From the NCBI RefSeq assembly GCF_000485595.1, contig NW_014577864.1:58572-100720 (forward strand): a stretch of 42,149 nucleotides of DNA. Direction: 5' to 3'. The position numbers and the translations under genes are program-made. The notes under the pieces are model-generated. The model saw only the letters and a list, made by a program, of their open reading frames with translations. It did not search any database and had not been told where the DNA came from. The DNA comes from Priapulus caudatus. Taxonomy: Eukaryota > Priapulida > Priapulimorpha > Priapulimorphida > Priapulidae. The first letter of the stretch is position 1. The number at the start of each line of letters is the position of its first letter. Shown here in pieces: positions 14,101-35,717 of the stretch.

Positions 14101-17100
14101 GCCGCTGACTCTCCTCCATTCCTACAATACACAGGCTTTACAGTTATAGCATTTCAAACAGTTTTCCAGCCCATTCTCGTATTTTTACGAGGCATTATAA
14201 TTCTCAATTGCATTTCTGGCATAATAACAAGTGACTACAGTAACGCTAACATGTCTTAGAACACTAGTATATAGTTACTTTCATTAAAAGGGGAATACCA
14301 CGGAAGCACAGATCAATGCAGCTGATTACCTGGGGGAAACCGTTTCAGAGATCTATTCACATCGAGTAGTACCTGCTTGTACTCTCTGTACTTCATTAGA
14401 CTTGACTCTGAAAACAAATTTTGTCAAACCTAAAGGCAATGTGGTAAATCGACTGATAGCAATACACATGAAGCAGAAAAGGAATGACAAACAGCTGACA
14501 AAATGACACAAAATTCAAACCTCGATTTAAACTCGTCCAACCTATCACACACTGCCACCGTACCAAACACTGTAAGCTTATATTCAAAACATGGGAGACA
14601 TTCTCAGATTAATCGGAATGTGCAGACAAAATCTGAATTATAACTATATGGTCAACCTGGTGATGGTGTTTTCATAAAGCAGACAGTTGCTTGTGTTTTT
14701 TGGCCTCTTCGACTATGCAGATGTGTGTCCCGAGGGATTTTCAATTTGGTGGTTTGCTAATCTGTCCTAATACTGTGCAAGCCATAGGTTTCAGAACCAT
14801 AAACGCCAGGACCGGGAAACAGATTTAGCCAACAAAAATGATTCTGATTAAATACCAGATATGTAATGTACCTTTATTATATATGAAAATGTAAAAATAA
14901 AAACTGTCAAGCTATTGTTAGTGTTCCTGTTTATTTTTTGAACTCTATCAGTTTTGCAACATATTTTAAATACATATTAACTTAGTTTCTATGGCAAAAA
15001 ATTACAAACTAAAATTATGCATTTCATGCGCCGTTTACAAGTGACATTGTCAATTTAAACTAATATAAAATTCGCTGATGTTCCAGTGAAATAATGTACA
15101 TGTCACCCTTCATGCTCATGTCTTTGCTGCTTTGAACATTAAATTAAACATTTAATATTCATTTGAACGTGTACACATGGTTGCAGGAATGTTACATTAC
15201 AACGTTATTCCACAACGTTGTGGCCACGTTCAGGGGAGTCTACAAATTTACGTTGCCACAACGTTGTATCACGTTTTCACAATGTAAGTGAAACATTCTG
15301 TTCACTTGTGACAACGTTACCACAACGTCATATATTAGCTGGGATGATACTAGAAATGATTTGCTAGGATTTATAAGACTGTACTAAATTAGGATTTTAC
15401 TGACAACCAATTAGGACAAAAGGTTAGAACTATGACTAATCTGATGTCCAACCATCATTCTAACAAAAGCTCAAGGCTTCTGATGTATAACAGTACTAGA
15501 ATATATAACATTAAGCTAAATGCACAAGCTTTCAATGTTTTCTCAAATTATCCAGTGTGGGTGTGTGTAGTATTTCTGGCGAGAAAAGACAAGAAAGAGG
15601 GCAAAGTATTTACCTGGTAGAAACTTCACTTGGGTAACTTCAATACCCAACAAGTGTGGCCAAACCTTTGCCCTTAGCTCATCACTGATCAGCCCACCTC
15701 TACTGATCGCACATTGCTTCAGGGTTATAACATCAATGGGATCTGACTGTAGTGCTTTGACTATCAATAGGTACTTTTGTCTCGTCGTTGGAATTCCTTA
15801 AAAATTGGTAAACACAATTAGTTTAGTGCATATCATCAGCTTTAAACAGCTATAAAAAAACATTTATATGCACTATATCAGGAGTAGATAATAGGGAAGG
15901 AGTGTGACATCAATAAACAAGGGAAATTCGTCATTACTAGCCTTACAATACCTACAATTTACTACGCGTAACTCATCCAACTTGAGCTCAAATCGTACAC
16001 AGTACATTCGCCTAGCACCGTGCGAAATCGTTTCCTCGTATACACCAGCAATCCGGAGATACAGACTAAAACGTACGACACGATTATCCATTCTTTGGCC
16101 ATCAATCCAAGCCGATTGCCCGCCTATATTCAAACAAAAGGCAGCTATTAATGCGCTATTGCTAACTCGGCGGGCAATGTGGCTCGCTGGGAGATTTGAG
16201 CCCCATCTGCTGCCGATTGCGGTTGGCGTGTGTGCATGCCAGCTGTATGCCGGTATGCCGGTATGCCGGTATGTAGCTGTGTACCGGGTCAAAGGTTATC
16301 TCGCCGAGTGTTGCGTTGATGCCTAATCTCCCAGCGAGCCACATGCCTCGCCGAGTTAGCAATAGCGCGTTAGTAGCTGCCCTTTGTTTGAATATAGGCG
16401 GGCAATTGGCTTGGATTGATGGCCAAAGAATGGATAATTGTGTCGTACGTTTTAGTCTGTATCTCCGGATTGCTTGTGTATACGAGGAAACGATTTCGCA
16501 CGATGCTAGGTGAATGTACTGTGTACGATTTGAGCTCAAGTTGGATGAGTTACGCATAGTAAATCGTAGGTATTTTAAGGCTAGTAAATGACGAATTTCC
16601 CATGTTTATTGATGTCACACTCCTTCCCTATTATCTACTCCTGACTATATTGATGGGCTATGGGACAAGTTTTTGTGTTGCATAAACATAAGGGACAACA
16701 TTTTAAAAACAAATTTATATAAAACTCTGGATGGGTCATATTTTTAACATGACAGACGTGGTTTATTTCATCATAATAGATAACTCAGCATGCACGCCTC
16801 AGGATTTGAAATTAAGGGCAACAAGCAGCCTGCTTTCAATATCCTAACTTCCTAGGAAAAGCACCAAAGATTGGTGAGTGAACTTGCTGCCTACCTTTTT
16901 CTCTGACAGCAAGTGCTTGCTGCCTGGCAAAAAATTCTAACCCTGATGCCCTTTCATTGCAACTTTATATTTAGTAACTTATAGATTGGATTTTAATCTG
17001 ACCGACCTTTACAATATGCACATGCTGCAGATTGCTTTCCTGGTAATGACAAATTCCGATCAGCTTTTGTAGGTGAGGACTTTACTTCATCGTCATCAGT

Positions 17101-17256
17101 GTGGTTATCAGTTTGTCCTGCATGTAGTCGACGTCGTTGCCGGATACCTATGTTATCTGTTGTGCCACTAACACTTAGAGTTCTATGTTTTGAATCATTT
17201 GAATACATTTTGTCCCTGCAGACTTCAGGGAGATGATTTGTTTCTAACTCAGCCAT
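1684..17256 (-). CDS. TBC1D20: TBC1 domain family member 20 (Rab GTPase-activating protein), 9 exons
   Basis: Rab-GAP that in known animals switches off Rab1 and Rab18 at the ER and early secretory pathway. Exons (minus strand, all GT-AG, phases agree): 17256-17007, 15796-15614, 14407-14330, 14121-14027, 12429-12338, 12093-11992, 11767-11626, 2914-2733, 1858-1684; about 432 aa, against about 403 in human. The start ATG is the first after an in-frame TAG. The variable N-terminus is encoded by exon 1. The TBC domain begins in exon 2 (SDPIDVITLKQCAISRGGL). The IxxDxxR arginine finger is present (VLLDVNRSLKRFPPG, R163), as is the YxQ glutamine finger (YYQGYHDI, Q202). SWLITWFGHVLPDF and HHLLSKIPADLPFE are family blocks. 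A C-terminal membrane anchor lies at about residues 407-428. The model joins exon 7 to the distal, intact copy of the last two exons and skips a frameshifted copy at 9325-8098; if the duplication is an assembly artefact the true gene is shorter. A possible AATAAA lies at 1410-1405. Family identity is sure; the last junction is inference. Confidence 0.9.
3061..3102. repeat. GTGC microsatellite at the duplication breakpoint
   Basis: About nine TGCG tetramers begin exactly where the left duplicated block ends, so the repeat may have taken part in the rearrangement or in mis-assembly. Confidence 0.9.
3103..4798. other. spacer between duplicated copies, no gene recognised
   Basis: No family-level coding match on either strand. 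The longest open stretch (3824-4135, plus, 103 codons) has one hydrophobic run (YLNVFALVTGLALIVAGLL), but a second frame is open across the same bases and there is no splice or homology support. A GGGGGCGGGGG run lies near 4352 and an AT-palindromic patch near 4530-4580. Confidence 0.5.
4799..4925. repeat. (CA)n followed by (TA)n microsatellite
   Basis: CA repeats interrupted by GCACGC units, then pure CA and finally TA repeats. Open in several frames only because it is low complexity. Confidence 0.95.
5012..5058. mobile_element. 47-bp miniature inverted-repeat unit
   Basis: Ends CAGAAGTAGATAATAGGA and, inverted, CAGAAGTAGATATAGGGA surround a loop of about 11 bp, set inside a TA repeat. The ends match those of the 765-bp foldback element at 15879-16643 (CAGGAGTAGATAATAGGGA), so this looks like its smallest deletion derivative. 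Confidence 0.6.
5059..5114. repeat. (TA)n microsatellite
   Basis: Nearly pure AT dinucleotide run right of the 47-bp inverted-repeat unit; the same TA context precedes it. Confidence 0.9.
5136..5460. repeat. purine-rich (GGA/GAAAA) tract
   Basis: About 300 bp almost free of pyrimidines on the plus strand, with repeated GGGAAAAGATAAA units near 5325-5355. The opposite strand is open in several frames as Ser/Pro/Leu/Phe-rich peptide, an artefact of composition. Confidence 0.85.
5461..6107. other. non-coding spacer, nothing recognised
   Basis: Mixed unique-looking AT-rich sequence between the purine tract and the foldback element. No coding exon or RNA gene is visible. Confidence 0.5.
6108..6796. 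mobile_element. foldback MITE, Harbinger-like (TTA target duplication)
   Basis: A near-complete palindrome of about 689 bp. The left arm (6108 to about 6420) is the reverse complement of the right arm (about 6440-6796), meeting at a short GCGCCGGCCGC-like centre. The ends read AGGCCGGCGCACACCAGCCG and, inverted, AGGCTGGCGCACACCAG. Both are flanked by TTA (6105-6107 and 6797-6799), the target-site duplication typical of PIF/Harbinger elements. No transposase is present, so it is non-autonomous. Superfamily assignment is inference from the TSD alone. Confidence 0.75.
6398..9470. repeat. right copy of the 3.07-kb duplicated block
   Basis: Same orientation as 1-3060, about 6.4 kb away. The match ends after TTACATAGAA at 9470, beyond which the flank (CCTGACTACA) is unrelated to that of the left copy. 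It contains the right half of the palindromic element 6108-6796 and the frameshifted TBC1D20 exon pair. Confidence 0.9.
8098..9325 (-). pseudogene. second, frameshifted copy of the last two TBC1D20 exons
   Basis: The intervals 9325-9145 and 8276-8098 repeat TBC1D20 exons 8 and 9 (2914-2733 and 1858-1684) with the same splice sites. The first is 181 bp instead of 182: one base is lost where the left copy encodes ADLPFER, so the frame breaks. The second is 179 bp instead of 175: an extra G after GAG-GTT-GTG leads straight to a stop, and further indels hit the transmembrane segment. Because this copy lies between exon 7 and the intact pair, it should be spliced first in a real genome. Either it is a decayed tandem duplicate or it is poorly polished sequence of the same locus. 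The single-base indels fit sequencing error at least as well as decay. Confidence 0.75.
9471..10154. other. intronic sequence of TBC1D20, nothing recognised
   Basis: Part of the long intron between exon 7 (11626) and the exon 8 copies. No repeat or reading frame that I can support. Confidence 0.5.
10155..10669. repeat. 118-bp direct repeat flanking a G-rich core
   Basis: The intervals 10155-10272 and 10553-10669 are near-identical in the same orientation (both run from ACAGTCAACA to CAATAAAGCCATAA). Between them lies a G-rich stretch (10421-10519). The pair could be target or terminal repeats, or the ends of a larger tandem unit; I see no transposon gene. Confidence 0.75.
10421..10519 (+). 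repeat. G-rich tract with quadruplex potential
   Basis: About 100 bases of GGGGGAGGG/GGTGGGGG runs on the plus strand, which is the non-template strand with respect to the minus-strand TBC1D20 transcript. Many G-runs of three or more with short spacers meet the usual G-quadruplex pattern. Confidence 0.9.
10671..11600. repeat. two tandem copies of a roughly 465-bp dispersed repeat
   Basis: Unit 1 (10671-11136) and unit 2 (11137-about 11600) both run from ATGCTARGTCAC through AAGTTTTTCAATCG, several TTGACCTTTGACC motifs and a C-run, to a GGACGGACG cluster and a CTGCATCTGACTAT / AGATGAGCTA end. A degenerate relative lies at 24690-24880, so this is a dispersed family. No RNA polymerase III promoter or reverse transcriptase was identified; its class is unknown to me. 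Confidence 0.8.
12592..13175. mobile_element. 584-bp MITE flanked by TTAA (piggyBac-like)
   Basis: Inverted ends AGGGATAGTAGACTCTAGG and AGGGATCATTTACTCTAGG (15 of 19 identical) are bounded by TTAA at 12588-12591 and 13176-13179. The TTAA duplication is characteristic of piggyBac-type transposition. The interior is non-coding. It sits in TBC1D20 intron 4 (between exons 14121-14027 and 12429-12338). A broken relative lies at 24610-24685. Confidence 0.7.
13176..14026. other. TBC1D20 intron 4 remainder
   Basis: Unique-looking intron sequence. Open stretches of 60-72 codons show no family match and are taken as chance. There is a short TGACGTCA-containing cluster near 13710-13735. Confidence 0.5.
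14408..15189. other. TBC1D20 intron 2, left part, nothing recognised
   Basis: AT-rich intron sequence between exon 3 (14407-14330) and the CAACGTTGT repeat. No additional exon is required by the protein model. Confidence 0.5.
15190..15345. repeat. CAACGTTGT palindromic repeat cluster
   Basis: Repeated ACAACGTTGT-type palindromes (CACAACGTTGTGGCCACGTT, GCCACAACGTTGTATCACG, ACGTTACCACAACGT) end in ATTAGCTGGGA. Similar AACGTT arrays are familiar from cnidarian and other marine invertebrate genomes; that comparison is from general knowledge. Confidence 0.7.
15879..16643. mobile_element. 765-bp foldback element with 315-bp arms, hAT-like ends
   Basis: The left arm (15879-about 16194) is the reverse complement of the right arm (about 16327-16643); a loop of about 130 bp contains three TATGCCGG units. 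The ends read CAGGAGTAGATAATAGGGA and are flanked on both sides by ACTATAT, a probable 7-bp target duplication. The CAG...CTG ends suggest hAT, but hAT duplications are usually 8 bp, so the class is tentative. It lies in TBC1D20 intron 1. The two arms yield mirrored open frames with near-identical peptides (both contain YRLKRTT and SILWPSIQA), an arm effect and not a gene. Confidence 0.8.
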
Positions 17257-17520
17257 GACGTTGTCACAGCATGGCTATGGGGTTAATCGACGTCCACATG
17301 TACATCACAGAAGTTAGTACTGGTATTCTTCCTAATAACCTACAAAAACAAAGAAATTGTGTTATGTTCCATTCTACCAGTGACTTTTACAGGCAAAAAG
17401 GGTAAATCCTAAGGTTAGCATCAAGGACAGATTTACATTCACCACTGCACTAAGAATAAGACTAGTGGTTACCCTGTTCACTTGTCACAATCACTCGAAA
17501 CTTGGACTAAACATCCCAGG

Positions 17521-18137
17521 CCTCGACCCTTATTTTCAGATCTGGTTGTCCTGTCGGGCAACAAGAAGCAATTTTCACTTGTCCGAATTTTGGTTTTAGT
17601 GCAGTTTGTCCAAAATTTACTTGAAATCTAGAGCCATTAAGGTACATTTTTAGTTCAGTGCATATCATATTACAGTATATACATGGAAAATCGTAATTAA
17701 ATTCACACAATGTCTATTTTTGCGTGCTGATTGCAGCTTTTTTCTCAATTCCAGGAAAGAGTTTTGCTGTCACTCTCTCATACCAGCGGTGCCCACACCC
17801 CTACATATATTTAGTAATGAACATGCCCCACGCAACTGAAACAATCGGTGCACCCCCACCCGTACTTCAATCAATGCCGCCCCAGCCAGCATGCACGTAC
17901 GCAGCCACGATGTGCACAGCCACAGCCACGGGTGTCGCGGGCTGCTTTTTTCGGCGACTTTCGAAAATATAACGTGAGAAATGTCGTGCGATAGCGTCCT
18001 GGCCCAAATGTTAGGAATTTTACACAACTGGAATTTTTTTAGTTGTCCGTTCGGGCAACTAGCCAAGAGAATAATTTGTCTGACGAGTCTGGTGTCCGTC
18101 CTATAAATTGTTAATCGGACAACCGTTAGTGTCGAGG
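17521..18137. mobile_element. inverted-repeat element upstream of TBC1D20
   Basis: Inverted ends CCTCGACCCTTA and CCTCGACACTAA are followed on both sides by GGTTGTCC / CGGGCAAC-like motifs (17548-17565 and 18035-18060, 18115-18125). The interior is non-coding, with CCACAGCC runs. It starts about 265 bp upstream of the TBC1D20 start codon, so it could supply or disrupt promoter sequence. Boundaries are approximate. Confidence 0.5.
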
Positions 18138-18485
18138 GCTGCATCCATGACAATAAACGGACTGCCTACCATTTCACATATACTAGTAACTACTGTACCC
18201 TTTCCACAGATAAAGTAAATTTCCTTGGTGTTTCCTTTGAGAGAACTTGCCATGGATTCCTCAAACTTCTTAATAAATATCTATGCTAGAGATCCCCTAA
18301 CTGCTTTATGCACAGGCACTTGGGACAGTCAGTAAAAACTGAAAATAATATGAACGCACATTCACAAATACTACCGTACCTCTCAATTACAGTTCCACTG
18401 TTGTGTCACTGTATATCAACTTTACTTCATAAAAACTAACGCCGAACGCTCCCGCACTCGCCGCTGCGAGTGTGCTGTGTCGCCA

Positions 18486-19190
18486 TTATATAATGATAAT
18501 AATATATAAAATTATATATCAGTCCTTGTGTTTTGGAAAAAGCAGGCGAGTGAAAAATCGCACACCTTGGCTCGCCGAGGTGTGTGATTTGCATCGGAGT
18601 GCCCGCAGGTCACGAGGCAAACTAGGGGTGTTCGGTGGCATGCCCCCCTGGAAAAAATTTGAAAACCCTTGAAAACTAGACTTCATGAAATGCCATTTCC
18701 AGCATTTTGGGCTAAAAATTAGCTCTGCATTTGTACTATTAATTTTGACATTTTTTAGGTGATTTTTTTTTCATCTAACAAGGTATCAATTCTTGGACAT
18801 GTGGATAACTTGAATCACACATTTAGCATGTTTAGTCAAAAAGGAACAACACTCAATTTTTCAAAGTAGACTATTAATACTTTATCTAAAGATACAAACC
18901 AATCACATTGCGTCATTCTAAGCGCTTCGGGACTGTCTTGTTATAAACATGGGTGATACCGACTCCGGCAATGTCACGTGATGTTTACACCATTTGCGTT
19001 ATCTTCGAGTTTATAAGGTATGAAGTTAATGAAAAAGAAAACACGGAACAAAATGAAGAAAAGGTCGCGTTTTGGATAATGCTTAGGTGCGCCGTTTCGC
19101 GACTTCTCTGCAAATCAAGGCGCGCGATGGCGCGCGAGCGCGATCGCGCACCTTAAAACACAAGGTCTGATATATTATTATCATTATAAA
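18486..19190. mobile_element. roughly 705-bp MITE, CAGNCCTTGTGTTTT ends
   Basis: Outer inverted repeat TATAATGATAATAATATAT (18489 on, and inverted up to 19187) encloses inner ends CAGTCCTTGTGTTTT (from 18530) and CAGACCTTGTGTTTT (inverted, to 19170). Subterminal GCGCGCGA/CGATCGCGC motifs lie inside the right end. Non-autonomous; the CAG ends hint at hAT. Confidence 0.65.
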
Positions 19191-19203
19191 GGCCCCATGA
19201 TAG

Positions 19204-19410
19204 GGTCTATGTACCCCAGGGTACTGCCGGAACGTACCCTGGGTACGGTCCGGTATACCGGAACGTACCCTGGTAACTATTTGATATGGTTAGGGTTAGG
19301 GAGTAGGCGTAGGCGACTCCCTAGACTCGTTAGTGGAGTAGGCGAGGTACGGTCCGGCATATTAGATAGTACCAGGGTACGTTCCGGCAGTACACTGGGG
19401 GACATAGACC
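19204..19410. mobile_element. 207-bp inverted-repeat element (GGTCTATG ends)
   Basis: The left end GGTCTATGTACCCCAGGGTA and the inverted right end GGTCTATGTCCCCCAGTGTA continue through CTGCCGGAACGTACCCTGG in both arms. The GTACCCTGG and GGTCCGG motifs recur inside, so the arms are themselves built from short repeats. Confidence 0.75.
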
Positions 19411-19449
19411 TTCTCAGCAGTATTTGTGAATGTGCGTTCATATTACGCT

Positions 19450-19629
19450 GTGGCTATATGCCCGGCAGCCGGGCACGGTCTTCGATTTCCTAAATGCCCG
19501 GCAGTTCCTAACCATAACCCTTGTTTACTTGAGATAACGCTTAAAATTGAAAACTGCCGGCCATTTAGGAAATCGAAGATTGTGCCCGGCAGCCGTCAGA
19601 TATATGCCGGCTGCTGGGCATATAGCCAC
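19450..19629. mobile_element. 180-bp inverted-repeat element (GTGGCTATATGCC ends)
   Basis: GTGGCTATATGCCCGGCAGC at the left is mirrored by ATATGCC...GCTGGGCATATAGCCAC at the right. CTTCGATTTCCTAAATG and its complement form the inner stem. It lies next to two other palindromic elements. Confidence 0.75.
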
Positions 19630-19738
19630 TCTCTAGCTGTTCATATTATTTTCAGTTTTGACTGGCTCCTTCTCTTTCCCAAGTGCCTGTGTCTGTGAGG
19701 CTGTGGCTTTATGAGTAAAAAAGTTGACTGAAGTAAGG

Positions 19739-19901
19739 GGTTCAAGGATAGAGAACATGGGGCCCATTGAAACCTATGTCATTTTCGTAAATGTGGGGGT
19801 AGCCCCTTTAAAATCGACAGGGGTACTGGTGAGGGTGTTCTTTGTTCATGTCAACCGATAAACATGATGTGAGTTAACAGGAAGTTCTCTATCCTTGAGC
19901 C
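19739..19901. mobile_element. 163-bp inverted-repeat element (GGYTCAAGGATAGAGAAC ends)
   Basis: The ends GGTTCAAGGATAGAGAAC and, inverted, GGCTCAAGGATAGAGAAC are 17 of 18 identical. The flanks GAAGTAAGG and GAAGTAGG look like a roughly 8-bp target duplication. The interior contains GGGGTAGCCCC. Confidence 0.7.
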
Positions 19902-20149
19902 GAAGTAGGCCTAGGCTGGCTATAGCCTATCAGAGCGTATAGACTATACATCCTGAAACTTGGTTTACTTGTTGAATAGATATCTAACTCTAAGGTTGTC
20001 TCTAGGCTAAACAAACCCACATCTACACAGAAACACATATTACACATTATTATTAATCATCATCGACATTGTCATTGAGTAGGTCACTTGATGCTTGATC
20101 CTGATCGTATCAATCTTATATGTCATGTACTATGTGTATAAATAATCAT

Positions 20150-20212
20150 AGATATATATACCAACCAATATTGGTATATATATATACCAATTGGTTGGTA
20201 TATATATATCTA
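20150..20212. repeat. 63-bp near-perfect palindrome
   Basis: ATAGATATATATACCAACCA at the left pairs with TGGTTGGTATATATATATCT at the right, around an ATATTGG/CCAAT centre. Strong cruciform or hairpin potential about 640 bp upstream of the PPOX start codon. Confidence 0.85.
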
Positions 20213-20294
20213 TGGTATAATGTAGTGTGTACTTGCGCCCGTTACCGGAATCGGTCGACGGAGGTCCGTCCGTTGGCAATACTCAAGATCACGA

Positions 20295-20425
20295 CAAGTC
20301 ACCGCCGTGCGGGTACGAGTCACTGGTATGACTACGAGTATGAGTACGTACTGGTACGATTATGAGTCACGTAATCGTCACGTAAGTACGTGACGTAAGT
20401 CTAACCTAAGTCACGTAAGTACGTA
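20295..20425. promoter_or_regulatory. ACGTAAGTACGT / TGACGTAA repeat cluster upstream of PPOX
   Basis: Iterated GTACGAGT, CACGTAAGTACGT and TGACGTAAG motifs lie 430-560 bp before the PPOX start codon. TGACGT is the core of the ATF/CREB site, but the motifs are so iterated that a simple-sequence origin is equally likely. A promoter role is inference only. Confidence 0.3.
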
Positions 20426-20855
20426 ATCGTAAACCAGTGGCAGTATGACGATAAACGACGTTCAGCAATACGGACTACGGAATACGAAGTACGAAGTTAA
20501 ACTTCTTGACAGACAGAAAGTCGATACTAGCGACACAAGCGGTGGTGCTGTAACAAATTTTCTAATTGGGTAAAATAAAAAATAATTTGCTAAAAACGAC
20601 AAGACAAGTTTCACCTTTCGCCATTAGGTGGCGGTTATGCGAGTCAAGGTGATGCGAGTGATGCGAGTACTACTCTGAGTAGGTTTCAAGTTCTTTGGCA
20701 CAATGTTTTTTTGGTGATTAAGTAGGCACTACAGTTCGTTGTAATTCAGTACACCATACAATATAACCCGACCAGGCTGTGTGACTAACGTCAATAATTA
20801 ATAAATTCTAACCCTAGCAATACCGTTTCCTGGAGCTACATACAATATACAAATC

Positions 20856-33105
<12,250 letters not shown>

Positions 33106-35648
33106 AGTTCTAGTGAAATCAGGTGGTTACTAACCAGTAGCTTGTGCACAAATACAGTTGTTATTTTGTGTTAAATGTGTTGTCAGTAGTCAAGCAAGTT
33201 TGGTGTAGCCGTGTAGATCACAGAGTGAGAATGATAATTTTTTGGCTTCATGAATAATCATGTTTAATTATCCCTGCCAGAATTGAACTGCAAACCAAAC
33301 TTTCTGTCATGGTTTTAACTTTTTGGAATAACTGATGTCTCAATCTACGATGAAAAATTTCAGTTTTAGAAATTTCTAGAGGTTACATTTAATGAGATAA
33401 TGTAAACCCTCAATATGCAAGTAAAGTTTGTATAATATTAATAAAAATAACTCAATTTAGTATGGTTACATATACATGGTACATGTACGTATATGGCTAC
33501 ATATTACTCACCTAACACGATTTGTATTTGTAATATTTCGATTATTAGACTGCGGGGTGAACCCCCAAATTATGTTTTTTTGCGCCCACCAAGTGGCAAT
33601 TACATAATATGCTCACATATTGTAATTAAATATATTTTAAAAGGTCTGTGAAACTCGTCAATAATAACATTTACGCAAGCAAGAGAAAAACGAAAAAAAC
33701 TGAAAGAAAATAATTTATTTTGTGAGAAATATTATCCAATCAAAACGCACGTCTCATCCCGATTCCCAACTGTGTTGCTTTCTGCAACCAATCGCGCGTC
33801 TCCTTACGTTCCCATGTGAGAGTGAAACGATACCCATCCGCGAAGCGGACTACTTACACCGAGACGGTGATGACTCTCAATACAAATTCTACAGGTTATG
33901 TCGATCGCTTGAAAAGTGGTTAAGTTTTCAACTATAACAGTTCGAAGCAAACTTTTGTGTTTATCCGATATAGTATGTAAATAGAAGATCACAAGCTGTA
34001 GTTCATTAAATTTCGTGCACTTATTGTGAAAATGAAAATACAAATAGAACTATTTCATCTATCTCGAGTGAGCGGAAGAATCCATGTCAAATGTGAAAAT
34101 AGGCCTATAATGTTTCCAAGCCCTTGTCACAAGCTCGATAGACATGCAGCGAACTGCAGCGTACCAGTTTATGTTTACGTCAGTGCACGTACTGCTCCCG
34201 ATGCTCTTGTCACAAGCTCGATATACATGCAGCGAACTGTCGATGTCCCAGTCAACACCTGGCAGGGTTCAAACAAAAGGACATCACCTAACTGCCGATG
34301 TGAGGGGGGAGCCAATGTGTTTATCAGTCTTATCACTGACGAATTAACCATGCACGGGCACTGCCCCGTCTGTGACACGGCCTTCGCCAGGCTTCGTTAA
34401 CGAGTGCAAATGGTTAGTGGACTCTACTAGTACTGTTCATCAAGACGCAGCGGACTGGGAAATAAGGGGCAGCTGCGTGAAATAGACTATATATACTGCG
34501 GCGGTTCGTACATATGCCACCCTGAGGAGGAACACTTTCTGTCACCTAGTCTTTTCTTTGGATCTGTGTGCTAGCTTTCATTATGGCGCACAGATCCACT
34601 ATGTCATCTTTTCTTTTCCCTCTGCCGCACGCACTTCTCTTCTATGCGCGGCCAGTGCTCCATATTTGGCCATCTTCCATATCATTTCAATTACACTTGC
34701 ATCACTTTCACTGGATTTATTGATTACCTTTGCTTTCTTACTTATAGTACATTCTGTCGCCATTCTTCACGTTACAAAGAACATGTAAACGTTAAATCAT
34801 GATCCTTATCAATTTACTTCATGTTTGAGGATCAACCTACTGAAGCATTCGTGAAATGGTTATGAAAATGTATGAAAGCAACGATGTCTCGCTTGGTAGT
34901 CAGTTGGTAATTTTTTAATCTACATAATGATCAAGAGCAGATACTACTCTGTACGACTTTGTGGATTGGTAGACTCGATCAGCCAGATGCTGTTTTTCAG
35001 AGGCCGTGGATAAATTGCAAAATTATGATACATGTACTCGTGATGATCACCATGCATGTAGATCAGGTAGCTGCATGTATTTTATTGAACTTTTTTGAAT
35101 ATTGAAATATATTGGGAGAAGGAAAGAGCAGAGATCAAAAGACAATGGGAGAGAGCTATATAGAAGAAAAAAAGGGGTAGGGGTAAAGAGATGGAAAGCC
35201 AGGTGGAGACAGGGAAAGAAAGAGGTTGAGAAATGTGTAGACCGTGAGAGAAAAGGGGAGAGTTGAAGAGAGAGAGAAAAACAATCGTAGAAAGAGACGA
35301 TTGGATTACTCTGGTAGATTTCACCTTAAAAGAGTGAATAAATATATGTATGTTCAAATTCAATTTTATTGTCCAGATGGAAATTTGTTTTCCTCACATT
35401 TTTACACAGATAACATAACCGTATATCAACACAACATATACCGCACATTTGCAGTAGCCTACACATATAATATTAATATATAGAAAAAAATTATTTTGTT
35501 TTATTTCCAAGCATTTTAAGATTTAAGAATTAAATTAAACATTAATGTATCCTATTTCTTTCTTTCTTCAATGACATGTTCTGGAAAGTACAAAAAATAC
35601 TCTGCGTACATGTCCGATTATAAATACGGATCGAAGAAGGAACAAAAA

Positions 35649-35717
<69 letters not shown>

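Noticed and set aside
34026-34400. 124-codon ORF with Cys/His residues (CPVC) downstream of CCAAT motifs
   Set aside because: Contains an 81-bp internal duplication, overlaps open frames on both strands and matches no zinc-finger spacing I know; kept only as a note in the intergenic entry.
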